From JAVBNT01 sp031551355 (lineage in GTDB: Bacteria; Vulcanimicrobiota; CADAWZ01), in contig JAVBNT010000006.1 in NCBI GenBank assembly GCA_031551355.1, positions 186,001 through 250,000 of the forward strand: a stretch of 64,000 nucleotides of DNA, written 5' to 3'. This document shows positions 8,830 through 18,900 of the stretch, in pieces (position 1 is the stretch's first letter; the number at the start of each line of letters is the position of its first letter). The notes below the pieces were generated by a model, which saw nothing but the letters and a program-made list of their open reading frames with translations, was not told the origin of the DNA and did no database searches. A program made the position numbers and the translations under genes.

Positions 8830-8870
8830 TTCTATTATAAAAAAACAAACAATATTGAGAGGTTTGTAGA

Positions 8871-11429
8871 ATGAAGCAGTCTGTAATAACAATAGCATCA
8901 AAAAATTATTTCTCACACGTAAGGACACTGATGGAATCACTTAAAGAACACAAGCCCGAGTGGGATCGGTTTGTCGTTCTGGTGGATAGATACACGGATG
9001 AAGAAAATGAAAGACCGCTTATCGAAAGAGAAGATCTGTATAAAATAATTTATCTGCATGAGTTGGCAATTGAACAGCTAACTGCGATGTCGTTTAATTA
9101 TAATATACTGGAGTTAAACACCGCCGTAAAACCATGGGCTCTTGAACATCTGTTCAAAATAGGCTATGACACCGCTGTTTATCTTGATCCCGATATTTGC
9201 GTCTATGGCAATATGCCGGAAATCGACGAGGAACTTCGCGAAGCCGATAAAATAATTCTCACACCTCACTGTACACAGAGCATCCCTGATGGAAATATCT
9301 GCAATGAAAGATTGCTGATGCAGACAGGAGTCTACAATTTAGGATTTCTCGGCCTTTCAAAAGGCGAAAATATTATCAGCCTTCTCAAATGGTGGCAGTC
9401 TAAACTTGAAAATGAATGTAGGGAAAATATAAAGGAAGGGCTGTTCGTAGATCAGAAATGGATGGATCTCGCGCCATGCTTTTGCCAAAACGTAAAAATA
9501 CTGCGCCACAGCGGCTATAACGCCGCCTATTGGAATCAAAGCGTTCTAAAAACTTCCGCAAAAGAAGACGGTATCTATTTTAACGGCCAAAAGCTGCAGT
9601 TCTTTCACTACAGTTATACCCGTTACTTAAATACCGATGATAGGCATATAAGGAAATTGCTGGAAGATTACATCCAAAAGCAGTTGAAAAACGACAAAAA
9701 ATTGTATAAAAAAATGCCCTACGGCTTAGCCGTTTTCAATGACGGCACAAAAATATATGATTTCTTGCGTAAATCATACGTAGAAAATAAAAATAAATGG
9801 GATAAACGTTTCAGCGGCGATCCCTTTCAATATGGTGAAAGAATACTTGCAGAGACTGCTTTAAGCGGACAAAATAATCCGCTTCCGACAATCGCGATGA
9901 TCTGCATATGGCAAATAAGACCGGATCTGCAGATTGCTTTTCCAGACCCGTATAAACACAACCTGATAGATTTCTGTGACTGGTTTTTGAATTCAGCGGA
10001 AAAAGAGTATAATATTTCCAAGTCCCTAATTGAAGACTGCAGTAAAAAATTAGAAGAAGTGAAAAACAATGCCGGCCAATACCATCTGCCCACAAAGGAC
10101 GCAAAAAGTCTGGTAACAAAAACCAAAGAGCTGATGATGAAATACGCATTAAAACACCAACCAGTGTTGGTAAAAATGATACCACTGAAAATAAGAAAAA
10201 AACTATGGCAGGTATACAACAAATGGGGAACGCAGGTAAATCAGGGGATAGCAATAAGAAAAGGAGATTTTACGGAAGACTGCTTTGACATAAGAAAAAA
10301 TATACTCAAGGCCCGCGACTCCAAAGACAAAGGAATAAATCTCTACTCATATATAAAGGGCGATTTTGGAATCGGAGAAACAGGCAGAAGTATTGCCAAA
10401 GCCCTGGATCCGGCAAAAATACCGTTTGACATCATTGACATCGGCATCAATATTCCGCATTGCAGTAAAAATAGCGACTGGGATCACAAGATTCATAAAA
10501 CAGGAAGATATAATATAAATCTGGTTGTCGCCAATGCCGATGAATCCCTTAGAGTATACAGCTCGGGAGACTATGAAGGTCTTGATGGTAAATATAATAT
10601 CGGCCTCTGGCACTGGGAACTTACCGATTTTCCTGCCGAGTGGATGAAAGCCTTCAATTTGTTCAATGAGATATGGACGTCATCAATATTTATTGCACAA
10701 ACTTTCTCAGCCGTATCCCCAGGCACAGTTTTGACAATCCCTCATCCCATAGAATTAAATCCGCAGCCGGAAATGAGGAGAGATTACTTCAAGCTTCCTG
10801 AAGACAAATTTATATTTCTGTGCATGTATGACGTCTTCAGCATTCAATACAGAAAAAATCCCCATGGAGCAATAAACGCATTTAAAAAAGCATTTATCAA
10901 CAAAAAAATAAAACCGTTGTTGCTGATAAAAATAAACAATGCCAGACATAATCTGGAAGAGCTTGAAGAACTCAAACTCCTTGCCGAAGAAAACGGCAAT
11001 ATCATGATAGTTGAAAAAACTCTCACCAGAACAGAACTGGCATCTTTAATCAACTGCATCGATGCGTTCGTTTCCCTGCACCGCTCTGAGGGTTTCGGTC
11101 TCGTTCCGGCAGAATCCATGTACCTTGGGAAACCGGTAGTCGCCACAGGCTGGTCGGGAAATATGGAATTTATGACCGTAGAAAATTCATGCCCTGTTGA
11201 TTATGAGCTTGTAAAACTCAAAGAAAATTACGGACCTTATAAGGCGGGACAAACATGGGCCGAGCCAAATGAAGAGCATGCCGCGGAATACATGCGCCGG
11301 CTGGTAGCGGACCGCTCTTATTACAACAAAATAGCCGAAGCCGGAGAGAAAACCATTAAAACGGAATTTACCAAAGAGAGAGCCGGAAAAGTCATCCGCA
11401 GAAGACTGGAAGAGCTAGGACTCATATAA
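8871..11429 (+). CDS. Two-domain glycosyltransferase (GT-A domain fused to GT4-type GT-B domain)
   Basis: An 852-residue protein joining two sugar transferases. Residues 1-330 form a GT-A nucleotide-sugar domain with the metal-binding motif YLDPDICVYG (Asp106 and Asp108), like GT8-related enzymes. A charged helical linker (about 380-450) leads to a GT-B domain that opens with INLYSYIKGDFGIGETGRS and ends with the GT4 nucleotide-binding signature HRSEGFGLVPAE (Glu741 and Glu749). No membrane segment is present, so it acts in the cytoplasm, probably adding two successive sugars to an exopolysaccharide, LPS or glycoprotein. The ribosome site is GAGAGG. It may be read with the TPR and PHP genes. 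Acceptor and donor sugars cannot be told from sequence. Confidence 0.85.
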   Translation: MKQSVITIASKNYFSHVRTLMESLKEHKPEWDRFVVLVDRYTDEENERPLIEREDLYKIIYLHELAIEQLTAMSFNYNILELNTAVKPWALEHLFKIGYDTAVYLDPDICVYGNMPEIDEELREADKIILTPHCTQSIPDGNICNERLLMQTGVYNLGFLGLSKGENIISLLKWWQSKLENECRENIKEGLFVDQKWMDLAPCFCQNVKILRHSGYNAAYWNQSVLKTSAKEDGIYFNGQKLQFFHYSYTRYLNTDDRHIRKLLEDYIQKQLKNDKKLYKKMPYGLAVFNDGTKIYDFLRKSYVENKNKWDKRFSGDPFQYGERILAETALSGQNNPLPTIAMICIWQIRPDLQIAFPDPYKHNLIDFCDWFLNSAEKEYNISKSLIEDCSKKLEEVKNNAGQYHLPTKDAKSLVTKTKELMMKYALKHQPVLVKMIPLKIRKKLWQVYNKWGTQVNQGIAIRKGDFTEDCFDIRKNILKARDSKDKGINLYSYIKGDFGIGETGRSIAKALDPAKIPFDIIDIGINIPHCSKNSDWDHKIHKTGRYNINLVVANADESLRVYSSGDYEGLDGKYNIGLWHWELTDFPAEWMKAFNLFNEIWTSSIFIAQTFSAVSPGTVLTIPHPIELNPQPEMRRDYFKLPEDKFIFLCMYDVFSIQYRKNPHGAINAFKKAFINKKIKPLLLIKINNARHNLEELEELKLLAEENGNIMIVEKTLTRTELASLINCIDAFVSLHRSEGFGLVPAESMYLGKPVVATGWSGNMEFMTVENSCPVDYELVKLKENYGPYKAGQTWAEPNEEHAAEYMRRLVADRSYYNKIAEAGEKTIKTEFTKERAGKVIRRRLEELGLI

Positions 11430-11554
11430 GGTCTTCCGGTTATCAGTCTAAGGGGATTTATATCGTGATTAAATCATTACACATCTCTAATATTGCTCCT
11501 GTTTACACATCGTAACATATCAACCAGGAATGGATTCCAATAGAAGTAAGATGG

Positions 11555-11574
11555 ATCCCCGCCTGCGCGGGGAT
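11555..11574. repeat. Dispersed palindrome (ATCCCCGC..GCGGGGAT)
   Basis: A perfect 8-bp stem with a 4-base loop, flanked by GATGACAAA. This GC-rich palindrome is a type I know as a widespread intergenic repeat in environmental bacterial genomes. It stands out in an otherwise AT-rich gap and has no U-tract. Confidence 0.55.
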
Positions 11575-11607
11575 GACAAATTTGCAACGATAATTCCTCT
11601 AAAAAAT

Positions 11608-11730
11608 AAAATCGTTCAAAGCAAGGTCAGGCCAGGAAGGTAATTTTGTTTTGAGCTAAGCGTAGGACAACTACGTGTGCGAAAAAGAAAATTAACCTGA
11701 CGAAGCATCACCGCAGCTTTCAACGATTTT
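11608..11730. repeat. Palindromic repeat family 2, copy at the fliP stop codon
   Basis: The ends are inverted repeats matching 14/15 (AAAATCGTTCAAAGC at the left, GCTTTCAACGATTTT at the right). The interior (AAGGTCAG ... GCGTAG ... ACTACG ... ACCTGACG) is shared with the copies at 25410-26018. The right end supplies two bases of the fliP stop codon (11729-11731). The rest of the 11430-11607 gap holds only the GC-rich palindrome. Confidence 0.6.
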
Positions 11731-12520
11731 AATAGCGGTAGCTTCTGGCTAGCCCCTCTATCAACAACTCAAAACCGTCAATCATGCAAAAACAAAGCAT
11801 TTTACACGGAAGTGAAAAGCCCATTGGTGAAAGCATAAACATACCCATGGACATTAGGCTGGCGGCTACAATCATATCAATACACAAAAACGGCAGGTAA
11901 ATAATAAAACCTATATAAAAACCGGTTTTCATTTCACTGAGCATAAAAGCGGCAAGAAGCACAAAGAACGGCGGATTTTTTAACGATTTTTCCGGATTTT
12001 TAGGTTTTGAAAGAAGCACAAAAAGCTTAAGATCACTTACCCTGGTATTTTTCTGCATAAAAGACATTGCCGGAACTTTAAGCTTGGTCATAAACTGCTC
12101 ATAGCTTATTTGTTTGTACATATACGGGGTAAGCACATTACGCTCTATTTCCGTAAAGACAGGTGCCATTATGAACAGTGTTACCATTAGTCCAAGGCCC
12201 GTCCAAACCTGCTTGGGAACTCCATGGTTGAGACCGATATTACTTTTCAAAAATGAGAGAATTATACTGACTCTTATAAAAGCGGTACAGCACACAAAAA
12301 CATATGGGATTACAGTCAGCATCGTAAGATACAGCATTAACTGCAATCCCATCGGAACAGGCTCCCGTTCCAGTTGATCAAAGTCCAGATCTATTTTTGG
12401 TAAAGCCAAGCCTGAATCAAAGCCCTTCTGTGCAAAAACAGGGGCAGCAAAAGCCAGTAAAAATACTACGGCCACAAATAACAATTTAAGTGTAAATATG
12501 TTATTACGCAGTAATTTCAT
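11729..12520 (-). CDS. fliP: FliP-type flagellar / type III secretion export gate protein
   Basis: A 263-residue inner-membrane subunit of the export gate that passes unfolded substrates through the flagellar or injectisome basal body. A cleavable signal peptide (ending AAPVFAQ) is typical of FliP. The core carries TAFIRVSIILSFLKSNIG, the GLMVTLFIMAPV helix, SEMKTGFYIGFIIYLPFLC and SPMGFSLPCKMLCFCMIDG, all matching the family in order. No fliO, fliQ, fliR, flhB or flhA lies beside it, which is unusual because these normally cluster. It sits 14 bases after glycyl-tRNA synthetase on the same strand, so the two are probably co-transcribed. A SctR (injectisome) identity cannot be excluded. Confidence 0.88.
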   Translation of the reverse strand: MKLLRNNIFTLKLLFVAVVFLLAFAAPVFAQKGFDSGLALPKIDLDFDQLEREPVPMGLQLMLYLTMLTVIPYVFVCCTAFIRVSIILSFLKSNIGLNHGVPKQVWTGLGLMVTLFIMAPVFTEIERNVLTPYMYKQISYEQFMTKLKVPAMSFMQKNTRVSDLKLFVLLSKPKNPEKSLKNPPFFVLLAAFMLSEMKTGFYIGFIIYLPFLCIDMIVAASLMSMGMFMLSPMGFSLPCKMLCFCMIDGFELLIEGLARSYRY

Positions 12521-12534
12521 ATCAAATATCCGTA

Positions 12535-13869
12535 TTAAATACGATCTCTAAGGTAGGACTTAAGCATGTCCATACTTATACGTTCCTGTTTCATGGTATC
12601 GCGATCCCTTACGGTCACGGCGTTATCCTCAAGGCTCTGGAAATCGACTGTCACACAATACAGCGTTCCTATTTCATCCTGCCGGCGGTATCGTTTACCG
12701 ATACTGCCGCGCTCATCATATTCGCAATGGGCTATTTCACGGCAGGAAGCATATACTTTTTCCGAGACTCCCATCAGTTCCTGTTTTTTGGAAAGGGGCA
12801 GAATTGCAAACTTAACCGGAGCAATCTCCTTGGCAAAACGCAGGACAATCCTTTTGTCTTCCTGTCCTTTGTCATTGGGAACATCTTCCTCATCATAAGC
12901 ATCGACAAGGAAGGCGAGAGTCCCGCGATCCGCTCCTGCTGAGGGCTCGACGACATGAGGAAGATAATGCTCATTCCTCTCTTCATCAAAATAGGTAAGA
13001 TTTTCACCGGAAGAATTCTGGTGACATTTTAAATCGTAGTCTGTTCTGTTGGCAATTCCCTCCAGCTCCGACCATCCCCAGGTGAAGTTATATTCAACAT
13101 CCTTGCAACCCCTGGCATAATGGGCAAGTTCGTCGGGATCATGGGGTCTCAGCCTGAGGTTTTCACTTTTTATACCATATTTCAGATACCAGTTATATCT
13201 CTCCTGAACCCATCTGTCAAACCATTCGTCCGAGGTCTCCGGTGTGCAGAAAAATTCGATTTCCATTTGTTCGAATTCACGCGTCCTGAAGGTGAATTTT
13301 CCGGGAGTAATTTCATTCCGGAAAGATTTTCCTATCTGAGCAATTCCAAAAGGAAGCTTTTTTCTCATCGCCGTAACGACATTTTTAAAATTGACGAAAA
13401 TACCCTGCGCAGTCTCCGGCCTCATATAAATAACAGCCGATTCATCCTCTACCGGACCCATAAAAGTCTTGAACATCAGATTAAACTGTCTTGCTTCGGT
13501 CAATTCACCGCCGCAGTCGGGGCAGACACTGGCCTGAAGTTCATCTTCCCTGAATCTGTGTTTACAGGATTTACAGTCAACCATAGGATCCTGAAAACAA
13601 TCGACATGGCCTGAGGCATGCCATATCTGCGGATGCATCAATATCGACGAATCAAGGCCGCACATATCAGTTCTCAACTGTACATTATCTCTCCACCAGG
13701 CCTGTTTAACATTATTTTTCAAAAGAACACCTATAGGACCGTAATCCCAGCAGCTCCCCAATCCTCCGTATATCTCGGAACTTGGGAATACAATACCGCG
13801 TCTTTTGGCCAGCGATACAATTTTTTCCATCTTTTCGGTTCCTGTGTTCTTTCCCAATGTAGTAGCCAT
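12535..13869 (-). CDS. glyQS: Glycyl-tRNA synthetase, class II, dimeric single-chain type
   Basis: Charges tRNA-Gly with glycine in the cytoplasm. The 444-residue length and the N-terminus (KIVSLAKRRGIVFPSSEIYG) fit the alpha2 type found in Firmicutes, archaea and many candidate phyla, not the alpha2beta2 type of Proteobacteria. Motif 2 (FRNEITPGKFTFRTREFEQM) and the PETAQGIF segment are intact. A four-cysteine zinc site is visible (CKSCKHRF ... CPDCGG). The C-terminal anticodon-binding domain is complete, ending MLKSYLRDRI. The fliP gene follows after 14 bases. Confidence 0.96.
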   Translation of the reverse strand: MATTLGKNTGTEKMEKIVSLAKRRGIVFPSSEIYGGLGSCWDYGPIGVLLKNNVKQAWWRDNVQLRTDMCGLDSSILMHPQIWHASGHVDCFQDPMVDCKSCKHRFREDELQASVCPDCGGELTEARQFNLMFKTFMGPVEDESAVIYMRPETAQGIFVNFKNVVTAMRKKLPFGIAQIGKSFRNEITPGKFTFRTREFEQMEIEFFCTPETSDEWFDRWVQERYNWYLKYGIKSENLRLRPHDPDELAHYARGCKDVEYNFTWGWSELEGIANRTDYDLKCHQNSSGENLTYFDEERNEHYLPHVVEPSAGADRGTLAFLVDAYDEEDVPNDKGQEDKRIVLRFAKEIAPVKFAILPLSKKQELMGVSEKVYASCREIAHCEYDERGSIGKRYRRQDEIGTLYCVTVDFQSLEDNAVTVRDRDTMKQERISMDMLKSYLRDRI

Positions 13870-13936
13870 AAATTTCTATCAAAACTCCTTGCAAAAAATG
13901 TTAGTCTTATATAATAAGGCAAAATACAAAAGCGGC

Positions 13937-14215
13937 TTACATTGCCTGGACTTTACCGTCATTGAAAACCTTCAGTATTCTGGGGCTCAAAATAAGTTTT
14001 CTCAGAGCCTCAGCCGTTATTTCCGCGGAAAAAGCATTGATGATATAAAGATCATCCTTAATCTTTCCCCCCAGGGATTTCATCAGGGTCTTGTCGGCAT
14101 CCTTAAGGCCGTCTTCAGTCTGAATAATCACTTTCAGCGGCTCATAATTTTCTTCTCTTAATTTTTGTGCGAGATCCGAATCAAGCTTTTCTCTTATAAG
14201 GGAATGTTCGTCCAT
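13937..14215 (-). CDS. Stand-alone subtilisin-prodomain-like (inhibitor I9) protein
   Basis: The best start is an internal ATG (MDEHSLIREKLDSD) behind GAGAGG, giving 92 residues; a longer frame upstream lacks support. The pattern PLKVIIQTEDG ... LMKSLGGKIKDDLYIINAFSA ... ILSPRILKVFNDGKV follows the beta-alpha-beta-beta-alpha-beta order of the I9 propeptide that chaperones and inhibits subtilases. There is no catalytic domain and no signal peptide. It could be a free protease inhibitor or a small regulatory domain. It lies upstream of glycyl-tRNA synthetase with a possible own promoter. The fold call rests on pattern and deserves a profile search. Confidence 0.6.
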   Translation of the reverse strand: MDEHSLIREKLDSDLAQKLREENYEPLKVIIQTEDGLKDADKTLMKSLGGKIKDDLYIINAFSAEITAEALRKLILSPRILKVFNDGKVQAM

Positions 14216-14315
14216 AAAAATACAAACCTCTCTTCCTAAAATAAAGGCAAAATACCGGCCCCTTTTTATGCATTGGCAACATCTGGACAAAAAGCCTGCT
14301 TAGAGGCACCCAACT

Positions 14316-14345
14316 ATTATATCACTCATCAAATATTGAAGTAAA
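14316..14345 (-). promoter_or_regulatory. Possible promoter for the prodomain-like gene
   Basis: TTTACT (-35) and a perfect TATAAT (-10) are separated by 18 bases on the minus strand. The predicted RNA would carry a leader of roughly 90 bases before the ATG at 14215. Confidence 0.4.
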
Positions 14346-14591
14346 GCACATTATAAATAAAAAAGAGGCTGTCGCTATCGCGATGGCCCCTAAAACATCG
14401 AATGAAAAATAACGGTCACTGAGCTCGGCCCGGAAAAACCGGCTTCGGCCGGTTCAAATATAATCGTAAAAATGGTGAAAAATTAAGAAAAGAATAGCAA
14501 GAGGCTATAACGTAAGCTATTTTTAACCATTTTTTGTTGTGCGAAGTGGGCCAGAAAGCCTCACACTTCACACAACAATCAAAGCCGACTG
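14346..14591. other. Intergenic stretch with several hairpins, no gene
   Basis: I see three inverted repeats and no ORF. One is ACCGGCTTCGGCCGGT near 14434. The second pairs AAAAATGGT (14468) with ACCATTTTT (14526). The third is TTGTTGTGCGAAGTG with CACTTCACACAACAA at about 14534-14577. None has a U-tract on the correct side for the leftward beta-roll gene, so these look like repeat debris or RNA-stability elements rather than terminators. Confidence 0.4.
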
Positions 14592-15770
14592 CTAGACCGT
14601 AAATATATGGTTGTGGCCTCCATGACCGTCGATCTCATCTTTGCCGCCGCCCATAAAGATTATATTATCGCTGCCGTGAGTAGCAATATAATCGTTGCCT
14701 TTACCGGAATATATTGTATTTTTACCGCCGCCGTCAAATCCTACCACCATTTGATTGTTTCCGTCACCGGCATTGATAAAGTTTTTACCGTCATGCACGA
14801 TGATCTGATCCTCACCGCCGCCGCCAAAAATTCTGTTATTGCCGTTGCCGGCAGTGATAACATCGTTACCGTCTTTAGCATAAATTCTGTTATTGCCGTC
14901 GCCAACGTCTACACGGTCCTTGCCGTTTGTGCCGTAAATTCTGTTATCGCCGTCGCCCATATGAACTTCATTGTGGTAAGCATACTGCACGTATTTTGGA
15001 TTATTATATTTATCACTAACTTCGGACTGATTGCTGCCGTAAACAACATTATTGCCGTCACCGCCGCTGATGTAATTCAGGCCTCTTCCGGCGGAAATAA
15101 TATTGTCCCCGCCACCGACAACAATTTTATCATTGCCGGAACCGGTATAGATTTTATTATCACCCTTGCCGGCACGTACTTCATTATCGCCTTTGCCGCC
15201 CCTGATGACATTATTGCCGTCACCGGCGGAAATGAACAGCTTACTGGCCATTTTACTGCCGGAATAAATCCTGTTGTCACCGTTGCCGACTAAAACATCC
15301 TCAGCACCGCGGATAACATTATTGCCGTTGCCGGCCGCAACACGATAATTCGAGGAAATAATATTATTGCCGTTGCCGACAATAATCTCAGCCTTTGTTT
15401 TGGAAGTTTTTATGGTATTGTCGCCGTTACCTGCCTGTATGCCAATCTTATTTTTAAAATTGCGCGAAACGGATACGTTGTTATTGCCGTCACCGAGATT
15501 GAGGATAATCTCCTTGCTCTCCTGCGCGCTGTAAAGTGATTTTTTACCGTTAATAGTAACTGCTACGCGGCCGTCCTTATACTGGCTGACCTTTATATCG
15601 TCATTGCCGCCTGTCCCGTTGATCCAGACGAAACTGTCGCCTTTGGTTACTGCTGCAGAATCTTCTCCGGAAGATGCCAACGCAGCCGGATTTCTACCGG
15701 CAGTTTTTAATGAATCCCTGTTAACAGGTATATTTGCAAAACCCTGATTACCCAATGATGATATAGACAT
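14592..15770 (-). CDS. Beta-roll (RTX-like) repeat protein with GDGNN repeats
   Basis: A protein of about 392 residues, starting at the ATG 9 bases after AAGGAG. It has no signal peptide; the first 50 residues are Ser/Ala/Asn-rich. From residue 60 to the end it is built of some twenty nonapeptide-like repeats (GDGNNRIYG, GNGNNVIRG, GKGNDYIAT). These resemble the calcium-binding RTX consensus GGxGxDxUx but mostly carry Asn-Asn where RTX has x-Asp. The fold should be a parallel beta-roll. RTX proteins leave by a type I system that reads a C-terminal signal, but no such transporter is near. With the usual calcium-binding Asp often replaced, calcium affinity is uncertain. The protein is followed on the same strand by a 376-base non-coding gap. 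Confidence 0.82.
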   Translation of the reverse strand: MSISSLGNQGFANIPVNRDSLKTAGRNPAALASSGEDSAAVTKGDSFVWINGTGGNDDIKVSQYKDGRVAVTINGKKSLYSAQESKEIILNLGDGNNNVSVSRNFKNKIGIQAGNGDNTIKTSKTKAEIIVGNGNNIISSNYRVAAGNGNNVIRGAEDVLVGNGDNRIYSGSKMASKLFISAGDGNNVIRGGKGDNEVRAGKGDNKIYTGSGNDKIVVGGGDNIISAGRGLNYISGGDGNNVVYGSNQSEVSDKYNNPKYVQYAYHNEVHMGDGDNRIYGTNGKDRVDVGDGNNRIYAKDGNDVITAGNGNNRIFGGGGEDQIIVHDGKNFINAGDGNNQMVVGFDGGGKNTIYSGKGNDYIATHGSDNIIFMGGGKDEIDGHGGHNHIFTV

Positions 15771-15902
15771 TATCAAGTTCTCCTTAAAGCATTATATTAA
15801 TAAAATATTTTACAATAATTAAGCAAGTTTATAATAACATTAAAAACCATTTTCATCAATAAAATAATTTTTAATAAATTGTAAACAAATTAACTTAAAG
15901 TA

Positions 15903-18900
15903 TCAAAACCGCCTTCTGGCCTGGATCCATAAATAAGTATCGCCCAGTGAGCCCTGCGACACTCTCACCAGCATCCCTCTTGAAAAACGGTATTCGATAC
16001 CCCATAAATTTTCAAGCTGTCCCTGAGGAGTGGTTGCATACTCATACGTCAGTAAAAATCTGTCTTTTGCATCAAGAGACTTCGCCAGACGGACGGACAT
16101 AGCACCTCCGTTGCGGAATTCAACGGAAACATCCGTAAGGCCGAAAGTGCGGCCAAGCTGATTGAGAATAGGGCGCATAACGCTAAACTCAAGCATGCTG
16201 TTCAATGCAATGTCATTTACAGCTCCGGCAAGCGCAAGATCCATTCCCACTGCCCTACTCTTATCGGAATAAATCATATTGCTGTTAAGAACTCCGCTGG
16301 CATTGGCTGTCGCCGAAAGAGGCAAATCAGAGTCAATCTTTATGTTCGGTTTATTTGCCGGACCGGTTATTGCAAGGTTTGCCGCATATTCTCCGAATCT
16401 GGCATCTCCGGAAATAACTATGTTAGGAATCATCCCCAGTCCGTCAAACCTGAGTCTGCCGTAATAAAGCTTGAAAGGAGTCGAAACGATAGGAATAACA
16501 ATACTTCCTTTTGAAAGCAGGATATCACCTTTTATCAGCGGCTCGTCAAGGACTCCGGAAAAAGCCAGATTACCTTGAGCCTGGACCTGAGAACCCATAA
16601 ATGTCGCCCATACATCATTCTGAACAGCCAAAGACATATCAAGAGCAGTTCCTCTGAAAAACTCAGGAACAGCATCTCTGAAAGTTCCTACCTTTCCCGA
16701 TTTGGACGTAAACATTGCCGGAGAAAAGTTAAGTATGGAGTTTTTTACGGAAGTAGTCCCGGAAAGCTTCTTTCCTTCCTCATTAACGACAAAAGCACTG
16801 TCACAGTCAACAATCCCGGAAAAAAGCGTTTTTGCCGTAATCTGCAGATCTTTGCCTTTCAGCGAAAGATCCATTGATTTAAGCCCCATTTTTTCAAAAT
16901 CGATAGTACCGCCCAAAGTAAACGACCCGGGCCCCATCGAACCGGAAACATTCTTTATGGATATGGTTTGATCTTTAAACAATACTTCGGCATTAATCGA
17001 TTTAATCGGATTTTTCAAATATGAAGGTGTAACGACACCATCCTTGACAACAACTTTGCCGCTTATGGCTATATCGGGAAACATTCCCGTGATATCACAG
17101 TCGCCCAGCAAAGCAACACTGCTCTCTTTTTCTATCGGCAAAAACAGTGAGAGAATATTAAAGTTCTTGGCACTGAAATCGGATCTCAGCATCACGGCGT
17201 CGGTAATTTTGAAAAATCCGCCGTCCATGGAATAAGGAACCATACCCGACAGTCTTACTCTCTGGTTGGCATCTTCCGCTGAAACCAGCATTTTCAGAAG
17301 GCTTCCGTGTTCCGTTTTAAAACCTCCCTTAACAACACCGATAGAGGCTTCTCCGAGTTTGGCATCGGCGATTGAATACCTGCACGAAATATCAGGATAA
17401 GGCAGTTCGCCGACTACGGCTCCCGACAGATTGCATTTTCCGGCCAGTGAGAACTTTGCCGGCAAATGTAAAAAAGGCGAAATCAATGCCAGATCAAAAT
17501 CCTTACTCTCCATTATCACCTTATCTCCGCCAATGCCGTCCATTTCTCCGGAAATATTCAAACTGCCGCCGGGAATTGACATATCGACAAGAATATCGGT
17601 CAAAAATGTATTCTTTTTCTCCAGATTGAAAATAAATTTATGAATTGGCATACCTGAGAACATACCGCCGGTAACCTCAAAGCCGATCTTTGCCGTAGAA
17701 TCATGACCTTTGGCGGAAATTGAAAAATCGCCGTTTATTTCACCGCTGTAAGAATCGCTTTCTTTGAGAGTTGCCAGTGACATCAAAAAAGGCAAACTGC
17801 CGTTTTTGATAACCCCACTAATACCTACAGAATTAAATTCATTGGTTTTATTTTTGCCAAAACCAAGCATAGTAGACTGTAAAGCAGGCAGATCTTTTAA
17901 ATCAAGGCTGCCGTTTAAAGAATAAACTTCACTGGCTCTGCTGATCCGGCACTCGCTGATATCAAGCACAGAACCTTTCAGGGAAAACAGTGCCTGGATA
18001 CTGTCAAGACCGTGTCCCAAAAGATTGATACTGCCGGTTTTGAAAGATGCCGAAACGACCGGGTTCGATGTCTTTCCCGAAACTCTGATGATAAGATCCA
18101 TATAACCGTTTGATTTACCGATCCATTTATGGAGAAAATCTATCGCATCACAGGGAATATCGGCAGTTGCAAAAGTAAGGTCCATCGTTCCGTCGGAGGC
18201 GATAGAACCGCTGCCTCTGAATTCTCCTTCGTCAAGCGTTATTGTAAAATCGTTAAGATAAAGCGTACTTTCAACAGTAGAAACGGTGGCCGCCACACTT
18301 TTTATCTTCTGACCGGCAATCATACATTCGCCGATATTCAAAGTTCCGTTCAAAACAGGTTTGCGCAGCGTCCCGGCAACATCTACATTGCCGCTGAATC
18401 GTCCTGAAACCGGGATATTGGAAAACGGAGAAAAGGCGATAAGCCGTTCCAGACCGGCATCTGATGCGGAAATTTTTATATTCAAAGGAGAATCCGGAGA
18501 AAAACCGGCACTGCCGTAACCGGAATAAACGCCGCTGCCGATACTAAGATTGAAGTTTTTCCAGGCTATCTGCGTCGGATCAAGACTGAACAATGAATTG
18601 AATGTAAGCTTCTCATTCATCCATACTCCATCGGGAATCTCGAAAAAACCTTTTACCATCGGCTTTCCCGAAACCATGCTGATATCACCCTCAAACCCGG
18701 CCACCGCCTGGAAATTATGCCACTTATCCATCGGCAGAAAGGATTTCACATCAACACCGCAGATGGGAGCAATATTCAGTGAACAGAGAATATAGTTAAG
18801 ATCAAGATTATTGGCCGCCGTATGCAGCTTGAAGTCCTTACTTGCCGGATTCGCCGTGCCTTTAACATGCAGACTTCCCCTGTCTCCGGAAAAAGTCAAT

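Noticed and set aside
14534..14577. Terminator for the beta-roll gene
   Set aside because: The hairpin is good, but on the leftward strand it is followed by A rather than T, so it is not a standard terminator.
14607..15293. 228-codon plus-strand frame rich in Val, Ile and Ala
   Set aside because: Antisense of the Gly/Asp/Asn-rich beta-roll repeats, which yields artificial hydrophobic sequence.
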